Under the pieces are notes generated by a model. It searched no databases, had not been told where the DNA came from, and saw nothing but the letters and a program-made list of their open reading frames with translations. A stretch of 64,000 nucleotides of DNA from Salvia splendens (Eukaryota > Streptophyta > Magnoliopsida > Lamiales > Lamiaceae), in contig NW_024599483.1 of NCBI RefSeq assembly GCF_004379255.2, positions 22,526-86,525 on the forward strand. The letters are read 5' to 3'. Positions 46,490-58,428 of this stretch are shown one piece after another. Each line of letters opens with the position of its first letter. Within the stretch, counting starts at the first letter, position 1. A program made the position numbers and the translations under genes.

Positions 46490-46830
46490 ATGACGACCTC
46501 CCAATTCCACCAACAAAGTCTTAAAATTGAATTATACAGAATTCATGACAGGAGCTGCCAACTGTTTGATCAAGTGCTCGACTCAAATGGTTACTCCCTG
46601 CCAACTTCCATCACACCAGTGCTTCGAGCAATCAACTCTCGAAGGTATGGAAGCTGCTGATCTCAGTCCGCATAGGCGCCCCTAACATTTGATAGCCATG
46701 CCGCGTTCCAACAACCTCCGCGAGTCGAATTTCCAACGAGCAACGGACCATATCTTGGATCATGAATCTCCAAGACCACCGGAGCTCACATCAAAAGTTT
46801 TCTTTGACAATGTTTTATGCATTTCGTAAG
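46490..46830 (+). pseudogene. N-terminal gag-like remnant
   Basis: ATG at 46490 opens MTTSQFHQQSLKIELYRIHD and runs to a stop near 46660; in another frame it continues with PRVEFPTSNGPYLGS, resembling the PR(V/L)xFPxFDG block before the gag core. Frames are broken. Confidence 0.4.
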
Positions 46831-46974
46831 CGACTCAAACCTTGGACCAGATGCATGAAATAAATATTCTAATGCAAAATGATTATATCATTAGTTGTAT
46901 TTAATAATGGCATTTCATTTCATTAGTTCAATTAATAAACTATGCAGTAACTCAATGAAGATAAACTTAATCAT

Positions 46975-47352
46975 TTACACAAACTCTGCTAGAGAGAACA
47001 TTATTCGTATCTTGCCAATGCCATGTGACAGTTGCTCCGCTGTCATGCAGGCTTGTTGGTTGTCGCTGCCATTACTTTTTATGAGGGTTCTTGAGGAGGA
47101 GCCAGTGAGGACAACGTGGAACGGGTAGTTGTTGTTGATCATGCCGTTAATGGTATTGAGCGGGATGCTGCCATGGATCGGGGAGATGGGGTCGCTCGGC
47201 TTTGAGAAAAGGGAGGTTCGTTGCGTTGGAGTTGGCAACAATGACTCCTTGGATAGTGCCCTCGAGCCAGCAAATATCGCACAAGATCCCATCAAAATCT
47301 CTCCCAAGATCACATCACAACAATATCTGCTTAATTTTATTTGATTTAGCAT
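46975..47352 (-). other. unrecognised coding-like fragment
   Basis: Reverse-strand DNA has protein-like composition: WLEGTIQGVIVANSNATNLP in one frame, then, after a one-base shift near 47203-47212, SKPSDPISPIHGSIPLNTIN, NNYPFHVVLTGSSSRTLI and ACMTAEQLSHGIGKI. Such continuity across a shift suggests a former exon of a real gene. I do not recognise the family. Confidence 0.35.
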
Positions 47353-50284
47353 ATCTTTGCAATCCCTATCATTATCCGGTCATTAGTTAGTATACGGAAA
47401 TGTAAGTAGATCTTATTCATTGAAAAATATAAACTTAAAAGTTTTTTTTCTCATTCCTCATACAGGTGGAAACGACCGACCCCTAGAACCTAGAACCTCA
47501 ACTAGGTGTTTATCTTCAAATCCAGAAGTAGTGTTGCAATTGGTCGAACAACACGAGGGAAATACCGAATTCAGCCTACAAGATCTCTGTGTGATGATGG
47601 GCATTCCATTTATGGAAAGTTATCCCAATAGTTGTGTGAGCAATTGCTAACTTTCTTTAGTTGCTAACTTTGCTAACTAATCAACGCATTATTTTAAAAA
47701 TGTCAACACGATGATATTAAGATGTCAACATATAATTTTGTTGACATTTCAATATATTGCGTTGACATTATATGTTGATATTTTAATGTCATCGAGTTGA
47801 CATTTTTAACACACTATGTTGATGAGTTAACAGAGTTAGTAATTTAAAAAGTTTGCAATATAACGCAGCCTTATCCCAATATATTATTCCTATACATTAA
47901 GTTATTTACAACTTATACCATCAAAATACTAATAATAATGTAGGTCTCACTATCTATCCACTAACACTACTTTAACTACTCTTCTCATCTTTCCTACTTT
48001 ACCAATTTTGTCTTTATTCCTACTTTACCAATTTTGTCTTTATTCCCGTGCCATATCATCCGCCCACATTTTTATGGGATGGAGGAAGTATAAAGTTATG
48101 CTGTGCCAAATTAGGGATCCATGAAGGTTGTACTAGACCATATTTGTTGAGCTCTCTCTAATTAAATTCAAACCGAAATTTAATACAAGCCAAAACATGA
48201 ATATTATTCAAGCCACTACGGTAAATAATTTTGACTATCTGTCCAATTCCAAATTAGAGTCATCCGAGATTCCTCTTTAAATTTAACTATGTTCCTTATT
48301 AATTTATGTCCGCTACTAAATAACTTAATTAAGAGTTACATTTTTTCCAAAGAGTGGTTTAGTTAAAAAAAACATTACTAGTATTTGTTATTTGTGGAAT
48401 AAATTTCAACTGAGCAGTTTTATGAATTATAAAACCTTTTTCAAACACATCTTGAGATATTATCAAAACACACTCTCACAGGATATGATTCAACACATCA
48501 TAGTATCCTTTTTTTACAAATATATGATGACAGAGAGGAGTTGTCACAAGTGAAAATGAGGATATCATCTGCTACAATATGAGGAGGGCGACGATCATGG
48601 GTAAGGCAACAAGCGTGCAAGAGAAGGAAGCGACGAGCGAAGTGATGTGGGGTGTGAATAGGGCGGCAAACCAATAGAAGGGGTGAGGTCCATAAATAAC
48701 GAGCAATACATAACACATTGGCTGTGGTAAGACAACTAGATTTTTTATGATGAATGAAAAAAATTTAAAGGCCACACCATAATTGAATAAGAGGATAAAT
48801 GTTCATATTTTGAAAATAAGGAAGAGAACAAGTTGAGAGAACTTCTCATTATGTTTCAAAATAAGGAATAGGTCAAATTTAAATTAAGAGTAAAACATGA
48901 TAAATGTTGACTATCAATTTTGTCAAAATTTTAGGGACAAGTTTATCTGACAATTGGCTATATATACACAAGTTTGTTTTTTTTAATTGTGGCGAACAAT
49001 TACTATTTTTGTCATATATTGATAGGCTACTTAGATATATTAACACGAAATTATATATGCATATAGAGCTTCAATATAAATTGGTTGTCGTGTCCATAAT
49101 TTCTACACCCTTACAAATTTATATACTACTAACTACCCTCTGAATTAGGCGTCAAGGGGTATAAAAAGCCTTTATTGAGTTCACATTGCTACTTAATTTA
49201 GTTGCATATATCAGATATATATTTATTATTAATACTAGTGACACATATGAAATAATTAAGTATTAGTGTACTTGAGCAACATCAATAAATGGTAAATGTC
49301 TCACTAAAGGGAATACATACACCCCCCGCATTAATTAAGATAGTGTCTTTAATATTCTATTTCTTGTTGGGTGACATAAAATTATTAGCATAATTTGAGA
49401 CATAAATAATTTTGTCTTAATATTATTAAGGGAATAATTGATGTGATGAGTCGGTCGACATATAAATTGCATATTGGCAAGTTGATTATTATGCTAAGCT
49501 TTGGAAAATTAAGTACTGCATTTTTAGAAGAAAATAAACCGATGTATGTAAGTAATTAATGTTAGCATGTTGAGTGAGCCACAAAAAATAATTTTGATAA
49601 TTGATATAACAATGAAGAATTTATTATCATATTCTTTGCCTCACAATAAGATAACACTACAGGGGGCATTATTTTCCACCAAAATTTGACATCCCAACTG
49701 CACAACGGTGCCTTGGAATTTTCTTATTATACATTATAGTTGAAAGCTACTTCTAAATAGTTTTGTCGTCACAATTTTAAATTAATTTTGTCGAAAATGT
49801 CCTGCATTTTATTTGTAACTTTTAAATACCCAGCGTTCGAACAATGTAACATAATGTCTCCAGTCGAATAATCATGCTCTAAAACGGAGGAGCCAGCTTT
49901 CTCCTAGAGGGTCTAATGCCTTCTGAAATTTAAAAATTTCCTCTATATAAAATATTTTTCATTTTAATATATTCACAAGTTGTCCTCTAATTAATCTGCA
50001 GTATGAAAAATCCAATGCCCCTTTGAGGAAAAATAAATTTCCAACTAATACTAATTATGGAAGAAATAGAACATATACCCCAAGACCATGTTTGGTTGTC
50101 AGGATTCTGTCTGGAAAATTAATCTGATTCCTTAAATTTTAAATTCCTGCGTTTGTTTAAGTTTTTAATCAAACTGGGAAAGTAATCATAATCCCGAGAA
50201 CAAGAAAAGTTAGTACAACTTTCCCGGATTCCGAATCCTAACTTTTCTTAGGTATTCTTTTTCCCAGTTTTAGGATTCTAACAT
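47353..50284. other. long gene-poor AT-rich region
   Basis: No gene seen. 47650-47860 holds several TTGACAT/ATGTCAA words in both orientations, like a small decayed MITE. A 24-bp duplication (TTTACCAATTTTGTCTTTATTC) is at 47998 and 48022, followed by GGGATGGAGGAAGTA, a probable decayed Stowaway end at about 48086. 50090-50280 has GGATTCTGTC...GGATTCTAAC words that may be another MITE. Confidence 0.4.
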
Positions 50285-50305
50285 ATTTAATGCAATATAG
50301 TATAG

Positions 50306-50341
<36 letters not shown>

Positions 50342-50629
50342 GATTATTATTATTATTTATTACAATAATTAAAAACTATAAATCATACTTAATTTCATTA
50401 TAGTAAATAAGTATGACTAAAATTATCATAATTATAACTATATTTTATAATAGTAATTAATAATTTATTAAATAATAAAAAAATAATTATATAATATAAT
50501 TTTATAATAAATAATTATTATTATCTTTTATAAATTAATAATTAATTAACAAAGTCGTAGTAAAATTTATTCAATTATAATATCCATAAATATAATAATA
50601 AAAAATAATAATAATAAACTGTCGCCTTT
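50285..50629. repeat. (TTA)n and AT-rich low-complexity tract
   Basis: TTATTA microsatellite at 50308-50356 followed by about 250 bp with almost no G or C. It abuts, and probably replaced, the downstream part of the COBRA-like gene. Confidence 0.85.
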
Positions 50630-51378
50630 CAGCCGTGGTAAGAACTTTATTGTCGTGTTCTTCACTTTCGCCTTCAAGTCCCTCACGCAGCAAGCAGACA
50701 TTGTCCCTCCTGTACGATTCTATCACCAACTATGAATCTTTTGTACTACTAATAAGTATTGATTGTGAAAATCTGATAGAATGCAAACCTTTTCGATAGG
50801 GAGTTAGGCACAAGGCCCTTGTATCCGTCGTTTACAAGCTTAATCGTCCGAGGCACAGGGAATCCTGGCTGCTTGATCCCGAAAAGAGAGCCTTTCATTT
50901 CAACTTTGGCCTGAATTTGATCCAAATCTCCGGCAGTTAAGACAGAGGTTTTCAAGTCTGTCTGAGGAAAGCCGGAGAGTGTAGTTCCGTTCCCCACGGA
51001 AGCTGGGAGCTCATTGATACGGTTCGTGATACGGATATCCCTCTCAACCACAACGAACTGTCCAACGTCGACAACAGGGAAGAGGAGCCGGTGGAGCAGC
51101 AGGTCTCGGATCTGAACTATGAGACAGTGGAGCAGGGAAGACCATCGCCGAGAGAGAGGAAGGAACAGAGAAAGTCGACCCGGAGGGCCAAGGCACCGGC
51201 GAGGTTCGGGGATTACGTTCCCAAGTGAATTGCATGAAAGGTTTCGTAGATTAGGTTCTTTTAATTTATTTTCTAGACTTTATTATTTGTTTTTTATTAT
51301 TATTTTTGAACAATTGGGTAGAGCATTTTATAAGCTCCGTTCCAGGTTTTCGACCACCGCATTCACCTCCTGCCGAAC

Positions 51379-54362
51379 GTGAAATCGGTCAATGTGCGCC
51401 CATACAGATACACATATTTCCAGAAGACGGAAATCGAACGCCAAGTGAAGGAAATGCTAGCTTCGGGCGTCATCTGGCCCAGTCAGAGCCCGTTTTCATC
51501 CCCAGTGTTGCTTATTCGGAAAAAGGATGTGACGTTTCGATTCTGCATTGACTATAGGGCCCTGAACACTGCGACAGTGCCTGATCACTTCCCTATACCG
51601 ACATCGGATGAGTTGTTTGACGAGCTGGGTTCCGCACGGTTTTTCACCAAACTGGATCTCCGTTCAGGGTATCATCAGATTCAGATGCACACGGATGATG
51701 TCTTCAAGACGGCCTTTCGAACCCACGACGGCCACTTTGAATTCCTCGTCATGCCATTCGGATTGACGAATGCTCCTTCCACATTCCAGTCGGCCATGAA
51801 TACTATTTTTAGACCACTCCTGCGCACTTTTGTGATCGTCTTCTTCGATGATATACTGGTCTATAGTCCAACGCTGGAATCTCATGTGCGACACCTGCAT
51901 GAGGTACTTACCATTCTGAAAGATAATCATTTTTTTGTTAAATTGTCCAAGTATGCTTTCTGCAGTACTTCAGTGGAGTATCTGGGCCACTTAATTACGG
52001 AGGGGCAATTGATGGCTGACCCGGAGAAAATCAAAGCAATGGTTGCATGGCCAGTGCCAGCCTCCATTAAACAGTTGCGGGGTTTTTTGGGTCTTACAGG
52101 TTATTATCGGAGATTTATTGAGCATTACGCGACTCTGGCCGGCCCTTTGACGAAGTTACTGAAAAAGGACGCCTTCGCGTGGACCCCCGCGGCACAAGAT
52201 AGCTTTATCGCCCTCAAGGAAGCTATGACATCGGCCCCTGTGTTACACCTACCCGATTTTTCTAAAGTGTTTTATATTGAGACAGACGAGTCGGATTTCG
52301 GGGTGGGAGCGGTCCTTCTTCAAGAGGGACATCCTTTGGCCTACTTTAGTAAGAAATTGGGGCCTCGGCGTCAGGTGTCGTCGACATATCATAAGGAGTT
52401 GTACGCCATCGTCGAAGCAGTCCAGAAGTGGCGCCAATACTTATTGGGGCGCGAATTCGTGATCCGAAGCGATCAAAAGAGTCTAAAAGAATTATTGCAG
52501 CAGATTATTCAGACTCCGGATCAACAATTCTATGCACGGAAATTGATGGGCTATAAATTTAGAATTGAATACAAGACGGGGGCCTCCAATAGGGTTGCGG
52601 AAGCGCTGTCATGCCGCAATATGGACCCTGGAGACGGCGAGACGGGGCGGGTCCAAATTGAGGCGGCGCTTCTATCCCTGGCTGCCCACCCGGTCCCCGA
52701 TATCCTGGAATTATTGCGGGCAGAAGTCGATTCCTTGACAGATTTGAAGGAGTTGCGAGTGATAATCGAGAAGGGTGAAGCGGCTGGCCATTTGTCGTTT
52801 GTGGACGGCCTCATCTACCATAATCGCCGAATTTATGTGGGCGACGGATCAGCGGCGAAGTTGCCTTTGATTACAAAGCATCACTCCACTCCGCAGGCGG
52901 GTCACCCGGGAGTTGACAGGACCTTCCGCCGCCTTGCCGCTCAATTTTATTGGAAAGGAATGCGGAGAGAGGTGAAGGCGTTTGTGGAGGCTTGTGTGGA
53001 GTGTCAGACGACGAAGTATTCGACCCAAAAGCCTGCGGGGTTACTGCAGCCGTTACCTATTCCTTCGCAGGTTTGGGAGGATGTCTCGATGGACTTTGTG
53101 ACGTGTCTACCCCAGTCTCGAGGTTTCACTACCATCATGGTGGTGGTTGATAGGTTATCTAAGTGTGCGCATTTCGCGCCGTTACCGCCACACTTCAATG
53201 CTCTGCGAGTGGCGAACCTTTTCATTGAAACGGTGGTGAAGCACCACGGGTTCCCTAAAACCTTGGTGTCGGACAGGGATTCGGTGTTCTTAAATGATGT
53301 GTGGGAGGAGATGCTGCGTTGGAGTGGTACTAAGCTGCATTTCAGGACGGCGTACCATCCGCAATCGGATGGACAAACGGAGGTCAGGAATCGCGGTCTG
53401 GAGCAGTATTTACGGGCATTCGTGGCGGATAAGCCGAACAAGTGGGTCAACTTCTTGCCTTGGGCAGAATTATCATTGAATTGTTTCTTTCACGAGGGGC
53501 TCGGAACGTCGCCGTTCAAGCCTTGTACGGGCGAGAACCCCCTCCTTTGGTGGCAGCAGAACCGTCGCACTTCACCCCATCCGATGTGGCGTCATTGATT
53601 CGACAAAGAGGCGAGCTGATCGTGTCGCTTCGTGCGAATCTGGAGAGAGCACAGCAGCGGATGCGTTCGACAGCAAATAAACATCGAAGACATGTAGAGT
53701 TTGAGGTTGGGGAGCAGGTCTTACTGAAGTTGCAGCAGTACCGACAATATTCCGTCGCGAAGCCTCTATCTTCTAAATTGGCACGAAGGTTCTTTGGTCC
53801 GTATGAGATTCTAGAGCGGATTGGGCAGGTCGCGTATCGTCTGCGGTTGCCGGAGGGCAGTCGGGTGCACAACGTGTTTCACGTTAGCCTGCTGCGCCCA
53901 TTCGTGCAGGGAGGGTCTGCGGGAGCTGTGGATTTACCACCCTTGTTCGCGCGCGGTCGCCCTGTGTCGAGACCGCTGAAATGGATGGGGAGCCGCACGG
54001 TTTGGCGGGACGGAGCGGCAATAGAGGAAGCGTTGATCCAGTGGGATGACGATGGGGGAGAAAACCCGACGTGGGAGCCTAGGGAGATTGTGCGTAGACG
54101 CTTTCCGAACCTCAGCCTTGAGGACAAGGCTGGTCTTATCGGGGGAGTTGATACGGTTCGTGATACGGATATCCCTCTCAACCACAACGAACTGTCCAAC
54201 GTCTACAACAGGGAAGAGGAGCCGGTGGAGCAGCAGGTCTCGGATCTGAACTATGAGACAGTGGAGCAGGGAAGACCATCGCCGAGAGAGAGGAAGGAAC
54301 AGAGGAAGTCGACCCGGAGGGCCAAGGCACCGGCGAGGTTCGGGGATTACGTTCCCAAGTGA
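51379..54362 (+). pseudogene. gypsy pol: RT, RNase H, integrase, chromodomain; one frameshift
   Basis: Long frame from 51379 to about 53520 with reverse transcriptase (VMPFGLTNAP, FFDD catalytic motif), RNase H (IETDESDFGVGAVL, DQKSL), integrase zinc finger (HHSTPQAGHPGVD ... CVECQTTK) and DDE core (MDFVTCLP, VSDRDSVF, HPQSDGQTE). Around 53520 one base is missing and the rest continues in the next frame to 54362: the integrase C-terminal GPYEI block, then a chromodomain-like end (WRDGAAIEEALIQWDDD ... NPTWEP). The last about 70 codons lie inside the 3' LTR. One departure from the family in RT is KKDVT for KKDGT. Such elements copy themselves through RNA; this copy lacks gag. Confidence 0.92.
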
Positions 54363-54697
54363 ATTGCATGAAAGGTTTCGTAGATTAGGTTCTTTTAATT
54401 TATTTTCTAGACTTTATTATTTGTTTTTTATTATTATTTTTGAACAATTGGGTGGAGCATTTTATAAGCTCCGTTCCGGGTTTTCTTTGTTGGTTCTTTC
54501 CCGGGCAGTAAGTCGAACCAACCCTAGGGTCCTTAGATTATAAATAGGCGCTGAAATTAATAAAATTGCATCAGAATTTTCGCCTACTTTCTTGTGTTTA
54601 TTTTTGTTCTTCGCAAACCCTAGTTGTCGACGGGATTTCGCCTCCCGGGACTTCTATTCGTCTTCGCGGCATCACGTTAGGGAGAATCTCCTTAACA
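54149..54697 (+). repeat. 3' LTR of the gypsy element
   Basis: 549 bp, TG...CA. TTATAAATAGGCG at about 54538 is the likely TATA box and AATAAAATTGC at 54559 may serve as polyadenylation signal. The 5' third also encodes the C-terminal end of pol. Confidence 0.88.
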
Positions 54698-55030
54698 CTC
54701 ATCAACATCTGTAATAACAGCATTGCTGGCAGAGACTAGAATCTCGACGTTCTGAAAGCCAATGAAGATTTTCCAGCTTTTGAGTTCATAGAGTCCGGCA
54801 TTGGTGATCGTGGCTGTGGACTTGAAGGCCCATGGTTGGGCAGTCACGTTCTTCAAATACGGATACTCTCTAACGCGAGATTCGAACACATAGGTGAGAA
54901 AGATGCCGTTGCAGTCGATTTTTGGTAATGGTTTCGTACCTCTGCTGTAATTAGGTACCTCTTGCGCTCTTATCACTTCAACTGCGAGTGTGCTCAACAA
55001 AATGTACAAGAACGCCATTGTTGAGCCCAT

Positions 55031-55780
55031 GTAAAAAAGGTTGGTTAATTCTCAGAATAAAGCATCTGAAGAATTGTGAGTGTAGTGAATATTAAACCCA
55101 TCTCAGATGTAGAAAAATTGTCAAGTGAAGAATTAGTCAAGTGTCATTTCCTCCTCTACCTCACCGAAATGGTGGTCTACTTAACCACCAACACACCAAC
55201 TGTCACAAAATAATTCCCTTGTCCACAATATTATTATAATCTATACTCACTGTTAATGTTTGCAACTACCTATCATATTGTCAAGATTCAACTCCTTTTG
55301 ATGAGGATCTTAAATTACAAACCAAATATTGCAAATTATAAGCTTGTATGTGAATGAAAATTTACATACCATATCACACTTTATTATGAATAGATGAACT
55401 ATAAGCAGTAAACACTCATCAGAAGAAAAAATACTACTAACATTTTAAGTTTCAAGATATAGACATCAAGTCTAAAAAAACCAGATAAATTATATATATG
55501 CAATCCGCACAATTTGCATCAGCACAAACCAACCTCATCATCAAAAGAAAATTAGCAGTTTCTAGATCGTACCTTGTCGTGTTTGAACGTTAAGAATACC
55601 ATGTTTGCCTAAGATCCTGGCGCCTATAATATATGCAATTCACCCAGCTAAACTTAGTAGATTATCTACAGCTTCCTCTACTCTTTGTGAAGTCTTTGCA
55701 TCCGTGTGGTGCGGGGATGTTCCAAGAACAAACGGAGGAGTTCTCATTAGCTATATAAGCAGGTCACTCTATCTATGATT
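55031..55780. other. intergenic region upstream of the COBRA-like remnant
   Basis: AT-rich. Presumably the former promoter of the COBRA-like gene and the 3' flank of the RIC gene. Nothing else recognised. Confidence 0.4.
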
Positions 55781-57267
55781 TCACATAACTTCAATATTTG
55801 CTGGTCCCTCGACAAATTTGGCGCTCGACTTTGCTGCTGCTCTTGTTGACCTTGAGGAAGAGCCGGTAATAAACTTTAGGGAGGAAGTTGACTTACACTT
55901 GTTCCGTTTGTGCTCCTTCTTTTCTGGGGAGGCCATGTCTCTAAACATATCGGATCCTGATTGGTGTTGCATGGACTCCCCAAAATCTGTTCGGAAAAAA
56001 GAGAAACAAGGCTACATTAATAGTCGGGATAAATTCTTTAAGCTTTAAGAGGCACGTACAAAATAATACATCAGATCAAAACAATCAATCTCGTATGTTT
56101 CTCATTGGCCCCAACGGAACTTCAATGACATTAACTGACAAATGGAACACACAAAACTAGAATAAGTTCCCTGCAAGACGATATCATGTGCATTGTACAA
56201 TCATCCTAAACATGACGAAAATGTACATTGATAATAGCATTTTAAATAGTGAAGATAGGATACAAAACGAATGATGCAGCATAAGTGAAGAAGATGCATA
56301 ACAAAGGTGCAGAATTAGCAAAAACAAAACATTCGTCTACATTCACATTGCTCTCTTACACAATACTTGTTTGTGCATTGTTTTCATGTAGAAATTATTC
56401 TCCATATTACTAGTAAAGGTTTGTTTCCAAGAAGAAATGTCCTATCCTTTTTCCAATATTTTCTTAAATCTATTTTGTTAGTAAATTAAGGGGTACTTCA
56501 GGTGTTGTAGGACACTGGTAGTGCTGCAAAAATGGAGCATGTGATCCATAGAAAAGCAGTCATTTTCAGGCACACCTCCACCAATCTCCAAACAGCTCGT
56601 GACAGAAGAGCCAAAACTTCCCCTGCTTTGAGGTAAAGAATCTTTCGAAACTGTGCTCTCAAAAATAATGTCCAAGTAGTACAACCAACACATAGGACAT
56701 ATTTCCATTTTTCCAGTCAATAATTTCAGCCCGTGACAATGCCATTAGATTTGTCCAAATCGATACAGATACTAGACAGACAACTCCCCCTTTCTGGCCC
56801 TTTACACACCAAATCAATTACTCTTAAAAGTTCTCATTATAACAAAAACTTAAAAGAAATTGGAGAAGAACATACCTTGAGAGGACCATGTAGAGAGTGC
56901 AGAACCAGAGTCTCCAATCGATGTGGTCGCAAATCGGGCCCTGTCTTGAATTCACTCATCTGCATTCGATGAAAGGAGGTTAAAGAAGAATTTCTCCAAA
57001 CTGAATACAGATATAGTTAGGTGGAGACATACCCAACTGGGAGCCGTTCCAGAGGCGCCCTCCCACCCAATATGTGCCACATGCTTAACATCTGTTGGAT
57101 ATCCAATCTCTATTTCACGCTCCTTCACAACTGCAAACAACCATTGCTAAATGTTAGTAACTACTACTAAAGAATGTACTAATCAAGATCTGACTAGGGA
57201 ATCTACCGAAGAATTGAGAAATTGTGTATTTGAATCCTTTGAAGATCCCTTTCACTGCTGTCGCCAT
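55781..57267 (-). CDS. CRIB domain-containing ROP effector (RIC family), one frameshift
   Basis: Four exons: 57267-57207 ([20 protein letters not shown]), 57130-57033, 56959-56876 and 55986-55781. Exon 2 holds the CRIB motif [20 protein letters not shown] followed by SGTAPSW, which binds active ROP GTPases. Exon 4 is Lys/Ser-rich ([19 protein letters not shown]). RIC proteins link ROP signalling to actin, microtubules or vesicle traffic at the plasma membrane. Expected length is about 149 residues, but the exons total 449 bases, one short. The missing base is in exon 3 at about 56931-56934, in a T run (reverse strand) after MSEFKTGPD; beyond it the family sequence ([17 protein letters not shown]) continues in the next frame. 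Closest to RIC10/RIC11-type members. Either a recent loss or a homopolymer sequencing error. Confidence 0.85.
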
Positions 57268-57980
57268 TGGGGAAGTATGCCTCCAATTCAGACCACAATG
57301 CCGGCGACAAACTGTGAATTTGCCTGTGACCAAATCAAAGACATCAAGAACTAATTACTCTTCTGCTGAAAACTGAAAAGGGGCTAAAAGAGAACAACTT
57401 TAGCAGGGTATGCAACACAACAATGCGCATGAAACTGTAATTATACTACAAGCAAGATTGGTTTTTTAGTGTGCCCAGAATCCTACAAGCAAGAATTGGA
57501 AGAGGAACTGAGAATAAAAAGAAATTAAGGCAGAAACTTACCTTTTGAGATTCGTAATTCTTCCCTCCTCGTTACAACTCCGGCATATATTCATATAATT
57601 AAGGTATGCACCCGTCTTGAGCAGCACGCGAAACCGAATTGGACAAGGTGGCAGTCTACCAAATAATCCAAAAATCATACGCTATTTCATGAATGTAAAA
57701 AACAAGAAAATGTGGATTATTGCATAAGACTAGAGGGTTTTGGGGCTTTGGATGTTTTTAAGAAGAGAGATAGAGAATGGCTGAAATGGAAAGAGAGAGA
57801 GAAAATAAGAGTAGGACAGCCACGAAAATCTTCCAAAGAAAGGGTGATGATGGGCCTGAGAGGTGGACTTGAAGGACATGAGCAACAGGTAAAACTGAAA
57901 TATTTAAATAAACAAAAATAGACTTGTATTCAGAAAAAAAATTAATGAGAACAGTGGTTCCAGTTAAAGCCCATACCAAT
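57268..57980 (-). promoter_or_regulatory. upstream region of the RIC gene
   Basis: Contains a purine-rich stretch at 57755-57860 (GAGAGATAGAG...; CT-rich on the gene's strand), common in plant 5' leaders. No clear TATA box. No other gene. Confidence 0.4.
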
Positions 57981-58398
57981 TAGGGTTGAAACGTTACGGT
58001 ATACCGCGCCAAAATGACTATACCCGCATATCGTATCATACTGTTTCGGTATGACCAAAAACCATACCTTACCGTACTGCTTTTGTCGGTATACCAAAAA
58101 TTTAGATATCGTTACCGTACCGCTTTTGTCGGTATATCGCAATATGTGGTATACCGCGGTATACTGTGATTTCCGGTATATACCGCAATTGCGATATATA
58201 CCGTATTTCTGGTATATACCGCAATTGTGGCATGATGCGGTATAACGTGGTATATACAAAATGCATACATTACTGTATCTAAAACTGTCTGTACAGTATG
58301 ATACCGTACCCAAAAGTACGGTATACTGAAAATTCGGTATTTTCGGTATTTTTTTCGCTACGGTAAGTGTGGTATTTCAGTATATTTTCTCAGCCCTA
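57981..58398. mobile_element. hAT-like element, GGTATACCG words, exact 8-bp TSD
   Basis: ATACCAAT lies on both sides (57973-57980, 58399-58406). Ends TAGGGTTGAAACGTTACGG and (reverse strand) TAGGGCTGAGAAAATATAC. The interior is a dense set of CGGTATACCGC and GCGGTATA words, many self-complementary. Non-coding. Confidence 0.88.
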
Positions 58399-58428
58399 AT
58401 ACCAATTCAAATTACAAGAATACCCTGA

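Larger units (their letters stand above)
51015..54697 (+). mobile_element. Ty3/gypsy chromodomain-type LTR retrotransposon, gag and most of 5' LTR deleted
   Basis: CTCAT on both sides (51010-51014, 54698-54702). Starts TGATACGGTTCG and ends CTCCTTAACA. 3' LTR 54149-54697 (549 bp), preceded by the purine tract GGGGGAG. Only 51015 to about 51349 of the 5' LTR remains, joined directly to pol near the start of RT: the rest of the LTR, primer site, gag and protease are gone. Comparing the shared 335 bp of the two LTRs I count four substitutions, so the insertion is young. Confidence 0.93.
50630..55030 (-). pseudogene. COBRA-like gene, split by a retrotransposon and truncated
   Basis: First exon begins at 55030 (MGSTMAFLYILLSTLAVEV, a signal peptide) and reads CNGIFLTYVFESRVREYPYL, AQPWAFKSTATITNAGLYEL and WKIFIGFQNVEILV to 54698. 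It resumes without loss at 51009 with LPASVGNGTTLSGFPQTDL, AGDLDQIQAKVEMKG and FPVPRTIKLVNDGYK to a donor at about 50789; the break coincides with the CTCAT target duplication of the element 51015-54697. A further exon piece at about 50709-50630 (MSACCVRDLKAKVKNTTIKF) ends in AT-rich DNA; its reading phase with exon 1 does not fit simply. COBRA-like proteins are GPI-anchored and act in cell-wall cellulose organisation. The missing C-terminal half and the 3.7 kb insertion make it non-functional; the closest type is the COBL7/10 subgroup. Confidence 0.85.

Noticed and set aside
56478..56720. Possible extra RIC exon ([14 protein letters not shown]...)
   Set aside because: Exon 3 (ending at 56876) joins exon 4 (55986) in phase and restores the family order QDFGES without it, and the segment does not resemble RIC proteins.
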